Shown one piece after another: positions 1 through 8,491 of a DNA stretch of 41,170 bases. The DNA is from a bacterium (lineage in GTDB: Bacteria; Zixibacteria; MSB-5A5; WJJR01): contig DATMBC010000092.1 in the NCBI GenBank assembly GCA_035559435.1, positions 1 to 41,170 of the forward strand, written 5' to 3'. The notes beneath the pieces are model-generated. The model saw nothing but the letters and a program-made list of their open reading frames with translations. It searched no databases and was not told the DNA's origin. The first letter of the stretch is position 1; every line of letters starts with the position of its first letter. The position numbers and the translations under genes were made by a program.

Positions 1-1164
1 CCGCCAGACCTGACGGTTGAAGGGCGCCAGTTCCTCCTCCTCAGCGGTCCAGACCGTCACCGGGGTGGAGTCGGTGACGGTGAGAACATCGACGAATCCC
101 AGATACGCGCGCGACCAGGCATCGGGGAAGACCGGCACCGCGCCGAAGAGAATACGGCGCTGGCCTTCCACTTCGGTCTCGATGCCGACATCGTTGGCGT
201 TGTTATCCATCAGACTGAAGTTGCCGACCTGGGTGGTGAAGTTGAAGGTGTTGTAGAGGTCGACCAGTCCGAGTTGGTGGCCAAACTCGTGGGCCAGCAC
301 GCCATTGAGCACGCCGATGCGTCCGTCCTGACTGATTGTTTCCGGCACGAGAATGGCTTCGCCGAGAGTGTCGGCGCCGCCGTTGAGAATGACCGGATCG
401 TCGCGGCGGATGAAGACCGAAAACAGATCATGCGGCGAATCGTTGAGCACGTCGAACTGGCGGCTGGTACCGGCGTGGAAGATGATGACGCCATCGTAGT
501 CGGCGAAGCGGATCGCAGGATCGGCGGCGGCGGCGTTGGCGGCATCCTCAATGAACTGCCGCAGCCCGAAGACCAGCCCCGAGTCGCCATCGCGCTCGCG
601 GCCATAGAAGCCGGTCGGTTGCGGCACACGGTAGGCGCTGTCTTCGGCGACCGGAAAGACATGCGATTCCAGCGACAGACGGCCGTTGGAGACGACATTC
701 CAGTACGCGTTGAGCGCGCGCAGATGGGCCGCGAAGTAGCGGCGATTGTGCGGGCTGGTGTCGAAGCTGTGCCCGGCGGAATCGAAGAAGATGGTCGTGT
801 CGCGCAGATCGAAGCGGCCGCGTCCGGTGGTCAGCGGATCATCGGACTCCTCGTAGGGGAACTCGACGCGGATGGCGAGGATACGCAGCGTGACCGGATC
901 GGCCAGCGCGCGTTTGCCGAGCGCATGCGGCGTCGGACGTTCCAGACCGAGAAGATTGCGTTGCGATGGCCCTCCCGGACAGAGGCAGCGCGGCAGATCG
1001 GCGCGGTTGACGGTCGAGTCGACCACGAGTCGGGCGCGGGAGATCGGGAGGATGCCCCCGGCGGCGCCGACATGGATCGAAGAGAGCACGATGATCAGTG
1101 GAACCAAAAGCAGGCTCGGCAGAAGCCCCGCCCTCCCCGGTCGCAAGGAGGATTCCTTGCGCAT
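1..1164 (-). CDS. Secreted M6-family zinc metalloprotease, C-terminus cut by the window edge
   Basis: The minus-strand frame stays open from 1164 to the left edge (388 codons visible). Residues about 1-36 form a signal peptide with a basic start and a leucine-rich core. Residues 292-296 read HEFGH, followed by QLGLVDLYN, the zinc-binding HExxH helix typical of M6 (immune inhibitor A-like) proteases, which hydrolyse extracellular proteins. The preceding part has the expected secreted pro-region character. ATG 1164 is chosen because the signal peptide starts there; it lacks a strong Shine-Dalgarno. A GTG at 1239 in the same frame would overlap the upstream PorV-like gene. The gene lies 77 bp downstream of that gene and may share its transcript with porU. 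The leucine-rich core overlaps a copy of the repeat fragment also found at 17635 and 20891. The C-terminal part, where a sorting domain would lie, is outside the window. Confidence 0.85.
   Translation of the reverse strand, partial: MRKESSLRPGRAGLLPSLLLVPLIIVLSSIHVGAAGGILPISRARLVVDSTVNRADLPRCLCPGGPSQRNLLGLERPTPHALGKRALADPVTLRILAIRVEFPYEESDDPLTTGRGRFDLRDTTIFFDSAGHSFDTSPHNRRYFAAHLRALNAYWNVVSNGRLSLESHVFPVAEDSAYRVPQPTGFYGRERDGDSGLVFGLRQFIEDAANAAAADPAIRFADYDGVIIFHAGTSRQFDVLNDSPHDLFSVFIRRDDPVILNGGADTLGEAILVPETISQDGRIGVLNGVLAHEFGHQLGLVDLYNTFNFTTQVGNFSLMDNNANDVGIETEVEGQRRILFGAVPVFPDAWSRAYLGFVDVLTVTDSTPVTVWTAEEEELAPFNRQVWR
1109..1136. repeat. Copy of the GGCTCGGC-type repeat fragment inside the M6 protease start region
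   Basis: The first 27 bases match 20891-20917 at 25 of 27 positions by eye, sharing AGCAGGCTCGGCAG. Read on the minus strand it encodes the GRAGLLPSLLL part of the signal peptide. The same fragment occurs in both large inverted blocks and, more diverged, in clpB. Confidence 0.6.
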
Positions 1165-1241
1165 GATGGGTCCGCGCGGCCGTCCGCCGCAGTGGATCGC
1201 CCGCCCGAAGTGGAAATGATCAGTTGGCCGTGTCGCCACCG

Positions 1242-3845
1242 TTAGAACCGTCCTGAGAGACTGTAAAAGAGCGTGTTGGCCAAGGGGAGGTCCTTGGACG
1301 ACGGGATGTAGGCGAAATCGAGGCGCAGGTTGGAGAACGAGATGCCCGCGCCGACGGTCGGCGTCTTGACCTCGCCGTCTTCGTCGTACATGTACCCGGC
1401 GCGCCCCGAGAAGAACGAGCCGTAGCGGTACTCGAAGCCGGCGTTATAGATGATCTGCTTGAGTTCGGACTGGTCGCTCTCGCCGATGTTGACGATCTCC
1501 TTGTTCAGGTCGGCGACGAGGATCAGGTTGTTGAAGGGCGAGCTCCAGAGATGGTAGGCGACGCCGAGCGCGAGGTTGCGCGGCAGCGGGTCGGATTGCT
1601 GGGCATCGATGTAGGAGATATTCGGGCCGAGGTTGGTCAGGGCGCCGCCGACCGTGAGGCGTTTCCAGGGCGTCTTGTAGAGGAAACCGGCGTCCATGGC
1701 GAAGGCGCTGCCGGATCCGGAGCCGATCTCGGCGCCGGCGCCCTGATCGGCAAGGCGCGAGTAGATGAACTTGGCGGACAACCCGGCGGCCAGCGACGGG
1801 GTCAGGCGGGTGCCATACGAGACGGTGGCGGCCATGTCAAAGGAGTTAAACGAGGCACCGATGTTGCCGAGCTCGTCGCGGCGTTCGATCTCGCCGAACG
1901 AGAGGAACGGCAGCGAGAGCCCGATGGTGCCGATGCCGTCGATGTGGGTGACGACGCTCGGGAAGATGTAATACAGATCGAGTTTGAAGTCGGGCAGCCA
2001 GGGGGCATACATGAACGAGACTTCCTTGTGCGGCCGCTGGTAGATGACGACGCGCTCGTTGGTGATGAACCAGTAGTCGCCGCCCTGCTCGCAGATGGCG
2101 CCGACCTGATCGCGGTCGAGGTCGGCATGGTAGTAGCGTCCCCACTCGCCGTTGTCGACTTCGAGCTGGCCGACCTCGGTGGCGACATAGAGGCGGTCGC
2201 CGGAGCCAACGATGTCGGTGACGCGCGAGCCGGCCGGGTTGCGATAGACATAGATGGTGCGTCCCGCCTCCACCCGTCCGCCCTCGAGTTTGTTGTAACT
2301 GGTGATGTACTCCGTCAGACGGCTCACCCGGTCGGGGGTGGCGCGATTGCCGAGACGCGACTCGGCGATCGCCTGCGCGGTGGTGGCCTCGGGGACGGTC
2401 ATCGCTTCGTAGCCGAAGGAGGTCCAGCGGCCGCGGGCGTAACGGAAAGTGCCGAGCGTGGTGCCGACCCAGAGACGGTCGTAGCCGTCGAGGGCCAGCG
2501 CGGTGATGTCGCCGCGCAAGCCGAGCGAGTACGGGATCGAGGCGTTGTTGCCGGCGGCGGGGGCGGCCTCGGCGCCGAGGCCGTTGAGCGCGCGCACTTC
2601 GGCGGCGACACGGGCGATGGCGACCTCATCCTGCGAGTCCATCCACTGGCCGATGGCCTGCTCGAGGGTCTCGCCGACGCTCATCGTGATGACGGAATTG
2701 GCGACAAAGCGGCCGTCGTTGTAGAGCGCTAGCCCCTTGTCGGTGACCACCCAACCGCGGGTGGCATCGGAGAGGGCGACCTTCAGGACGCGCATCGACG
2801 GGAGGCCTTCGCTTGCGCCCAGCGACGACCATTGGCCGGAGTGACGCACGAAGATGCCGTCGTTGGTGCCGACCCAGAGACGGCGTCCGCTGGTGACGGC
2901 CAGGCAGTTGACGACGGTCTTGTCCCATTCCTCAATGCCGGCGGGCGCGGGCACGCGCTCCCAGCGGGCGCCATCGAAGGCGACGACGCCGTTGGCGGAG
3001 GCGACATAGAGGACTTCGCCGTCGCCGGCGATGGCATTGATCGGCGCGCGCAAAAGGTCGGTCAGGCGCACGTCGATCGCCGCCGGCAGAATGGGCGAGA
3101 TCGAGCGCTCCATCGCGAAGCGCACGCGATCCAATTGCGTCTCCTCGGTGACCGGGCCGGAGGGCGGCAGAGCCGCGATCGCGGCGCGCAGTTCCATCAG
3201 ATGTTCGGTGTCGACGCGTCCTTCGTTGAAGGCGACGCGGAATTCGCGTCCGACGTTTTCGAGGATGGTGCGATCACGGTACCCCTCGGGCGTGGCCTCG
3301 GCCAGCCGGGTGATGAAGCTCTCCATTTCCTGCGCCGTGATGCCGGCCTGCGCCGCGACCGACTGGCGGGCGATGGCGTCGGCGTCTTCCTCGGAGAGGA
3401 AGGGCGCATAGCGGCGAATGGCCGCCCCGAGCGAGCCGACGTTTTCGGTTTCCAGCCGGATGCGATCCGGTTCGCCGCCCTTGAGGCGGAAGACGCGCAG
3501 GCCCTGATCGGTGAGGATCCACAGATCGTAGGCCTGGAAGTTGTCATAGGGGAGGCCGTTTTTGAGCGCGACGGCGTCGAGCACCACGCCGCCGGCGTTC
3601 ATCGGGTAGGCGCTCCATTCGGTGTTGAGCGGGTAGGCGCCGAGGCCGGCCGGGTTCCAGTGCGTGGCGGTGGCGTCATCGGCCATGGCGACAAAGGTGC
3701 CGCCCATGCCGGCGGCGCGCGCGCCGGTGGGAATGCGGAGGAAAAGCACGCCGGCGTTGACCTGGGCCTGCGCTTCCACGGGGCAAAGCATCAGGCCGCA
3801 GGCCACGATCAGAATCGCGACGGCGAGGTGTTGGGTTTTCAGCAT
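1242..3845 (-). CDS. porV: PorV-like T9SS outer-membrane protein with an inserted seven-unit beta-propeller
   Basis: The protein has 867 residues; the usual PorV is about 400. Residues 1-27 are a signal peptide. Residues 30-70 match the PorV/PorQ N-terminus (GARAAGMGGTF, then DDATATHWNPAGL). The last 256 residues, from MYAPWLPDF at about 612, match the rest of the PorV barrel: LSFGEIERRDELG, LGPNISY, LVADLNKEIV, GFEYRYGSFFSGRAGY. Between them lie about 530 extra residues with seven blade-like units of the Reg_prop kind (LWILTDQGLRVF near 108, then VLYVASANGVV, LWVGTNDGIFV, GWVVTDKGLAL, LWVGTTLGTFR, LYVATEVGQLE, YWFITNERVVI near 591) and a helical stretch of roughly 130 residues after the first unit. 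PorV shuttles cargo to the sortase PorU at the cell surface in T9SS. The start at 3845 is set by GGAAGGA seven bases upstream and the signal peptide. porU lies 113 bp upstream on the same strand. Family is confident; the role of the propeller is unknown. Confidence 0.85.
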   Translation of the reverse strand: MLKTQHLAVAILIVACGLMLCPVEAQAQVNAGVLFLRIPTGARAAGMGGTFVAMADDATATHWNPAGLGAYPLNTEWSAYPMNAGGVVLDAVALKNGLPYDNFQAYDLWILTDQGLRVFRLKGGEPDRIRLETENVGSLGAAIRRYAPFLSEEDADAIARQSVAAQAGITAQEMESFITRLAEATPEGYRDRTILENVGREFRVAFNEGRVDTEHLMELRAAIAALPPSGPVTEETQLDRVRFAMERSISPILPAAIDVRLTDLLRAPINAIAGDGEVLYVASANGVVAFDGARWERVPAPAGIEEWDKTVVNCLAVTSGRRLWVGTNDGIFVRHSGQWSSLGASEGLPSMRVLKVALSDATRGWVVTDKGLALYNDGRFVANSVITMSVGETLEQAIGQWMDSQDEVAIARVAAEVRALNGLGAEAAPAAGNNASIPYSLGLRGDITALALDGYDRLWVGTTLGTFRYARGRWTSFGYEAMTVPEATTAQAIAESRLGNRATPDRVSRLTEYITSYNKLEGGRVEAGRTIYVYRNPAGSRVTDIVGSGDRLYVATEVGQLEVDNGEWGRYYHADLDRDQVGAICEQGGDYWFITNERVVIYQRPHKEVSFMYAPWLPDFKLDLYYIFPSVVTHIDGIGTIGLSLPFLSFGEIERRDELGNIGASFNSFDMAATVSYGTRLTPSLAAGLSAKFIYSRLADQGAGAEIGSGSGSAFAMDAGFLYKTPWKRLTVGGALTNLGPNISYIDAQQSDPLPRNLALGVAYHLWSSPFNNLILVADLNKEIVNIGESDQSELKQIIYNAGFEYRYGSFFSGRAGYMYDEDGEVKTPTVGAGISFSNLRLDFAYIPSSKDLPLANTLFYSLSGRF

Positions 3846-3958
3846 CGGTTGATCCTTCCCTTTGGTTCTATGCCGAAGGGGTGCAAGCACTCTCCGGCGG
3901 GCGACGAACTGATTATTTGCGAACTGTTTAGTGTCGCGCATTCACCTGATTGTTCAGA

Positions 3959-6900
3959 TCAGCGCGACACGACGACTTTCATCTCCCTATAGGCCTTTTT
4001 ATCGACAATCTGACCGTCATCGGCCAGCACTTGTCCAACGGCTTCCAATTGAGCGAGGTAGACGCCGTTGGCGACACGGTCGCCAGTGTTGTCGCGTCCG
4101 TCCCAACTCGTCAGTCCATCCTGGGCATCGGCCTCCCAGATCAACCGTCCGGCGAGCGTGAAGAGCCGGATGCGGGCAGAAGTAATGGCACGGGTGGCGC
4201 GGAAATAGAAGGTCGTCAGGTCGGACAGGGGGTTGGGGTGGTTCAAGAATTCAGTTAAGCGAAAGTCGATATCCGTTTCTTTTGCAACGACTTGAAGATC
4301 ATAATCCGAGGCGGTCGAGTTATTGGCATTGTCCCATACTTTGAGCTGAAGGCGGTGCGCACCCTGTGTCAGGCCGGCGATGCTGAATTGGGCTTTGCCC
4401 TTGTTGGGTGAGCCGGGGTCGTACACGAAGAGGTCCGTCAGATCGGCGAAGGGCGTTTGGGCCTCATCGACGAAGACCTCGAAGCGGTGGCCGGAGGAGC
4501 CGGTGAGATTGATGCCGGAGGGGTCATCGACGGCGACTTCGAGTGCGGCATCCTCGGGGAGATGGAAGCCATCGACGATGACCTCTCCCTTATCGGTGCG
4601 CAGCGCCACGGCGGGTCCGGCGGTGTCGTTGACGGCGCCGGCGGAGACGGCCAGCGGGATGGAATCGAGCGCGCCACCGGCGACTTCGGCGGCGGCGACG
4701 GCATGGCCCATGACGCGCGCGCCGGTCTGGCCGTAGGCGATATCCTTGGGCACGATGAAGCTGAATTCAAAGCGGCCGTTTTGCACCGGCACCTGCCCGC
4801 GGTAGAGCGTGCCGCCGGAGAGCTGGTAGTTGATCGTATCGTCGGTGCAGTAAGTGTAATGGCGGCGGCGCGGGACATCGCGGACGGTGACGGACATCGC
4901 GCCGTTGAATCCGACGAGGAGATTGCCGTCGGCATCGGTGACGGTCCCGGTGACCGCCGCCGGTGCGAGCGCGGTCAGACTGTCGGGGGAGAGCGAGGCG
5001 AAGTTGACGCGCCGGGTGGGCAGGCCGAGCTTCAGCGCCGGATCGCCGAAGAGGATATAACCGCGGTCATTGGCGCAGGGGCACGGGGGCGTGTCGCAGT
5101 TTTCAAACAGGCGGCAATTCAACTCGAAATACTGCCGTGTGAGTTTGCCGGTGTAGAGCGCGGCGGCAATGCCGGTCAGCCCGCGTTTGAAGAGCAAATC
5201 GAAGACCACCTCGTTGAGATCGGCGTTGGCCAGCGCCCCCGACAGGCGGGTGGCGGAGATCACGGCGACGGCCCCGCCCTCCGGCATCCGAATCCATTCC
5301 TCCGACATTCCTTCGTCGACCGGGTCATCGAAAAAACCGATCGAGCAGGAGAAGGTCAGCACCGCATGGGGTGTGGACCCGTTGGTCAGCCGGGGCAGAT
5401 CGACGGTGCGCTCGAAGACGCGCTCGTGGGCCATGACATCGGGGTTGCCGTGGCCGAGGAAGTCGAAGACTAAGACGCCCTCGTTGAGTCCCGCGACGAC
5501 CGCCTCCTTGGCAGCGGGCTTGCGGCAGCCGGTGGCGGCCGGATCGACGCAGGAGGGGTTGTCGAAGGGGTATTCGGTCAGATAGATCTTCTGCACGTCG
5601 ATGCGCGGCGGGATGTAGGCGTTGGCGATCGCCTCGGCGTCGCGGATGTGGAAGCCCTCGCAGACGGAGAGATTGTCGCGCTCGCCGTACTCGTCATCAG
5701 CGACCATCATCACGCGCGAGCGCCAGGGGCCGAGGTTCTCGGCGGATTCGTAGCGTTTGATCTTGGCGGTGATGGCGGCGATTTCGGCGGAGTTGCGCAC
5801 CGGCCAGCGCCCGATCAACATGTCGGGAAAGGGATTGGCCTGCGTGTCGCCTTCGGCGTCGAGCACGGCGCGGTCGGTGAAATAGACGTAGCTCTCATCG
5901 GAGACCACCGCGTCATCGCGCACGATGTACGGCGGGACATAGTTGACCGAATTGGCGCGGGTGTTGTTGAGAAAGTCGTTGGTGCCATCGCCGACCAGGA
6001 GCGCAAAGACCGGCTGCGGGCCGGGCCAGTGGTAGTGGGTGTGGCGCAGGAAGCGGCGGATGGCGACGGGGTCCTGCGGGCCGAGGGCAAAGCTGTTGTA
6101 GATATCCTCGACGGCGACATAGCGGGTGACGAGGTTGTCGGTCCCGGCGCGGTAGTCGAGGAAATCGGCGGTGGCGTTGCCGAAGGCGCGCGGGCCTATG
6201 GCCAGGTAGTCGGCGCCGGTGGACGGAGTGTGCAGGTCGACCACGGTGACCGGTGCGACGGCCCGCGGTGTCTTCAGCGAGGCGTTGACAAAGGCATAGA
6301 ACAGGCGACGCCGGCCTTTGGCCAGCGCGGCGCCAAACCGGAGGTCGTTGCCGTCACGGCCGGCGTCGATGACGGCGCGCGGACGCTGCGGATCGGAGAT
6401 GTCCCAGACTTGTGCCGACGCGCCGCCGGCGATGGTGAAGTTCAGCGCGGCGGTGGTGTCGGGCGCGGCGAACTTGAACGCTCCCGCGGCCATCTCGAGG
6501 CGGCGGTGGTATTCGATCGTGTAGAAGTCGAGGTAATAGCTGGCGGTGTTGGCCGCATCGAAGAAGAGCTCATAGTCAACATTCGGATCGTAGGCGGCCA
6601 GGCGGAAGGTCGAGAGGGTGGAACGGTCCTCCCCCTTGCGCTCGGCGACGACGTCGGGGAAGACGGTCTGGCCGGCGATGCGCAGGCGCGGATGGTAGTC
6701 GGCGGCGAAGCCGGCCCAGGTGCCCATCTCGATGAGCGCCGGCAACCCCGGGGCGGCGTTGCGGGCCTCGTAGAAGGTGATCGCGCCGACGCGGCGATTG
6801 CGGAAGTAGCGCGTGTAATAACTCTCAATGAATCCCGAGGAGGCGATGCGCAGGATGGTGTCCTCCTCGTGGCGGGCGCGGACGATGCCGGTGAACTGAT

Positions 6901-7960
6901 CGAGGGCGCCCGGCGCGGGCGGCGCCGAGAGCGATTCGACGCGCAGCGGCGGGGTCGAAGCGGAATGCGACAGCGCCAGCCAGTAGACATTGTCGCGGTC
7001 GTAGCGGTGCACGACATCGACGAGATTGCCGAGCGAATCGACATCCCAGCGGTTGAGGCCATCGCCCCAGAAGAGGAACTGCTCGCCATCTTCGAAGGCG
7101 GCGTCATCGTCGCCCTGCCAGAGCATGGCGGCCTCGCGCAGCGTCGGGGCGGGATCGGCGACCTTGGTGGACAGTTGTCGTCCGGGGCCGGCGAAAAGAC
7201 GCATCCCGGCGGGGTTGACGCCGTTGAGCGACACGCCGGCCATGCGCAGGATGCTGGGTGTGATGACAAAGACGCCGTCGCCGCGGGTGCGCAGCGACAC
7301 CCACTGCGCGCCGCCGGCGAAGGGGTTGGTTTCGACGGCGGGTTTGGCCAGATTGCGTTCGGCGTCGACGCGCGCGTCTTCGGGGTTCAGAAGCAATTGA
7401 CCGAGGATGGCGGCATAGGGATCGCGCGACGGCAACGGCGCGCCCGCGTATGACCCGCCGGAAAAACGCACAGAGACCGTCATGGCATCGGTCAGATCGA
7501 GCGCGCCCTGCGGATCGGCATACAGCGCCGGATGCAGAATGAGACGCGCCACCCGCACACCATGCAGGGTGAACAGGTCATCGACGACCAGGCGGGTGTC
7601 GGGATAGGGCCAGGCCGGAGCTTCAAGCGACAATGGCCGGGGCGGGGTCAGGCGGCGACTTGTGCCGACATTCAGCAGGGTTGCATCGACGCGATCGGCG
7701 CCAGGGGGCAGCGCAATGTAGATGATGCGTCCGGGAACCTGCGGCAACCCGGAGCGCGCGTCGAGCGCGGCATTCGCGATGTCGAGATAGACACCCTGCG
7801 CGTTGTTCGCCCAAACGGGAGCGCCGGTGCGGTAAACAAACTGGATTTCGGACTCGGAGCGGGAGAGGATCGAGCAGTCATCGTAAAGCGATGCCTGCGC
7901 GCGGACCGCGCAAAGAGCGGACAAGCAGAACGCCAGGATGTAGCGGTTGACGCGCACCAT
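3959..7960 (-). CDS. porU: Type IX secretion sortase PorU (gingipain-like C25 peptidase)
   Basis: The protein has 1333 residues. A signal peptide covers about residues 1-23. The long N-terminal half is the beta-rich region typical of PorU. The C25 domain spans about 575-985, with LLVGDGTNDFL, IGRWPVRNSAEI, the catalytic His in FLGHGN (H837) and the catalytic Cys in LTFSCSIG (C872). Ig-like modules follow. The last 100 residues are a FlgD-like Ig fold (NHPNPLSDLTTF, LFTLAGRLIW, SWDGRDNTGDRVANGVY), the T9SS C-terminal-domain type that PorU itself carries. In T9SS, PorU removes the C-terminal signal of cargo and attaches cargo to the surface. ATG 7960 is chosen because the signal peptide begins there; the ribosome site (GGGACC) is weak. 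The PorV-like gene follows directly, as in many Bacteroidetes. Other T9SS components are not in this window. Confidence 0.9.
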   Translation of the reverse strand: MVRVNRYILAFCLSALCAVRAQASLYDDCSILSRSESEIQFVYRTGAPVWANNAQGVYLDIANAALDARSGLPQVPGRIIYIALPPGADRVDATLLNVGTSRRLTPPRPLSLEAPAWPYPDTRLVVDDLFTLHGVRVARLILHPALYADPQGALDLTDAMTVSVRFSGGSYAGAPLPSRDPYAAILGQLLLNPEDARVDAERNLAKPAVETNPFAGGAQWVSLRTRGDGVFVITPSILRMAGVSLNGVNPAGMRLFAGPGRQLSTKVADPAPTLREAAMLWQGDDDAAFEDGEQFLFWGDGLNRWDVDSLGNLVDVVHRYDRDNVYWLALSHSASTPPLRVESLSAPPAPGALDQFTGIVRARHEEDTILRIASSGFIESYYTRYFRNRRVGAITFYEARNAAPGLPALIEMGTWAGFAADYHPRLRIAGQTVFPDVVAERKGEDRSTLSTFRLAAYDPNVDYELFFDAANTASYYLDFYTIEYHRRLEMAAGAFKFAAPDTTAALNFTIAGGASAQVWDISDPQRPRAVIDAGRDGNDLRFGAALAKGRRRLFYAFVNASLKTPRAVAPVTVVDLHTPSTGADYLAIGPRAFGNATADFLDYRAGTDNLVTRYVAVEDIYNSFALGPQDPVAIRRFLRHTHYHWPGPQPVFALLVGDGTNDFLNNTRANSVNYVPPYIVRDDAVVSDESYVYFTDRAVLDAEGDTQANPFPDMLIGRWPVRNSAEIAAITAKIKRYESAENLGPWRSRVMMVADDEYGERDNLSVCEGFHIRDAEAIANAYIPPRIDVQKIYLTEYPFDNPSCVDPAATGCRKPAAKEAVVAGLNEGVLVFDFLGHGNPDVMAHERVFERTVDLPRLTNGSTPHAVLTFSCSIGFFDDPVDEGMSEEWIRMPEGGAVAVISATRLSGALANADLNEVVFDLLFKRGLTGIAAALYTGKLTRQYFELNCRLFENCDTPPCPCANDRGYILFGDPALKLGLPTRRVNFASLSPDSLTALAPAAVTGTVTDADGNLLVGFNGAMSVTVRDVPRRRHYTYCTDDTINYQLSGGTLYRGQVPVQNGRFEFSFIVPKDIAYGQTGARVMGHAVAAAEVAGGALDSIPLAVSAGAVNDTAGPAVALRTDKGEVIVDGFHLPEDAALEVAVDDPSGINLTGSSGHRFEVFVDEAQTPFADLTDLFVYDPGSPNKGKAQFSIAGLTQGAHRLQLKVWDNANNSTASDYDLQVVAKETDIDFRLTEFLNHPNPLSDLTTFYFRATRAITSARIRLFTLAGRLIWEADAQDGLTSWDGRDNTGDRVANGVYLAQLEAVGQVLADDGQIVDKKAYREMKVVVSR

Positions 7961-8098
7961 GATTTGGTCCCGAAACCGGGACGGTGATTCTTTGGTGTAC
8001 CACACCCCTGCCCCTAATGGCGAGAGTGTGAAGAATCAATCGAAGTGGTGCGCTAAAACCTCCTGTGGCTCAAACCGTTTACGGTCCGGCAAAGACGT

Positions 8099-8140
8099 TG
8101 TTAATTAACATCTTCGCGGTCGAATTGTCAAACGACAATT
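8099..8140. promoter_or_regulatory. Two adjacent palindromes in the AT-rich core of the divergent intergenic region
   Basis: TGTTAATTAACA at 8099-8110 is a perfect 12-bp palindrome. Fourteen bases on, AATTGTC (8123-8129) and GACAATT (8134-8140) form a perfect 7-bp inverted repeat with a 4-base spacer. Such dyads between divergent genes are candidate operators for a dimeric regulator. No regulator is identified, and the second could also be a hairpin in RNA. Confidence 0.4.
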
Positions 8141-8367
8141 ATGTGGCCGCCCCCGGCTTTGTATCCGGCGGGAAGCTTCTCCCCTCCATGCAAGCGGCAG
8201 GCCAACGGGGCGCATTTGGGTCACGGCGCGCTAAGTGGCATTCGGGCAAGGGGTCGCAAGCGTCGCAGGTAAACCGGGCGCGACGGGTCTGAGTTCGAGA
8301 TGCGCAAAACCCTGCGCAGAGATGCGACCGATGACTGCGAAATGTCACCGAAGCGAGGCGTGGGGCG

Positions 8368-8395
8368 TTGACGCACATAAATCGTCTGGTATATT
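8368..8395 (+). promoter_or_regulatory. Sigma70-like promoter of the S8 protease gene
   Basis: TTGACG at 8368-8373 (5 of 6 to the -35 consensus) and TATATT at 8390-8395 (5 of 6 to the -10) are separated by 16 bases. This would give a leader of about 90 bases before the ATG at 8492. Confidence 0.55.
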
Positions 8396-8491
8396 GGATT
8401 TGCGGGCTGTCCATCGTGTTTGCCCCGCGGCTGTACGTACCTGCGATTCGGCCGGTGCCCCATCGAGACCAGAAAACCTGAGGAGTGTGTG

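Larger units (their letters stand above)
7961..8491. other. Divergent promoter region between porU and the S8 protease gene
   Basis: No gene is visible in these 531 bases. The stretch around 8095-8145 is clearly more AT-rich than its surroundings and holds two perfect palindromes. A good sigma70-like promoter for the plus-strand gene sits at 8368-8395. I could not single out a promoter for porU on the minus strand. Confidence 0.6.

Noticed and set aside
274-1245. Long plus-strand open frame opposite the M6 protease gene
   Set aside because: It is antisense to a frame with a signal peptide and HEFGH motif. Long antisense frames are expected at this GC content; similar shadows oppose the PorV, PorU, S8, clpB and rel genes.
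3959-7960. Gingipain-like virulence protease rather than PorU
   Set aside because: Length, the long N-terminal beta region, the FlgD-like end and the adjacent PorV-like gene fit the sortase better than a secreted gingipain.
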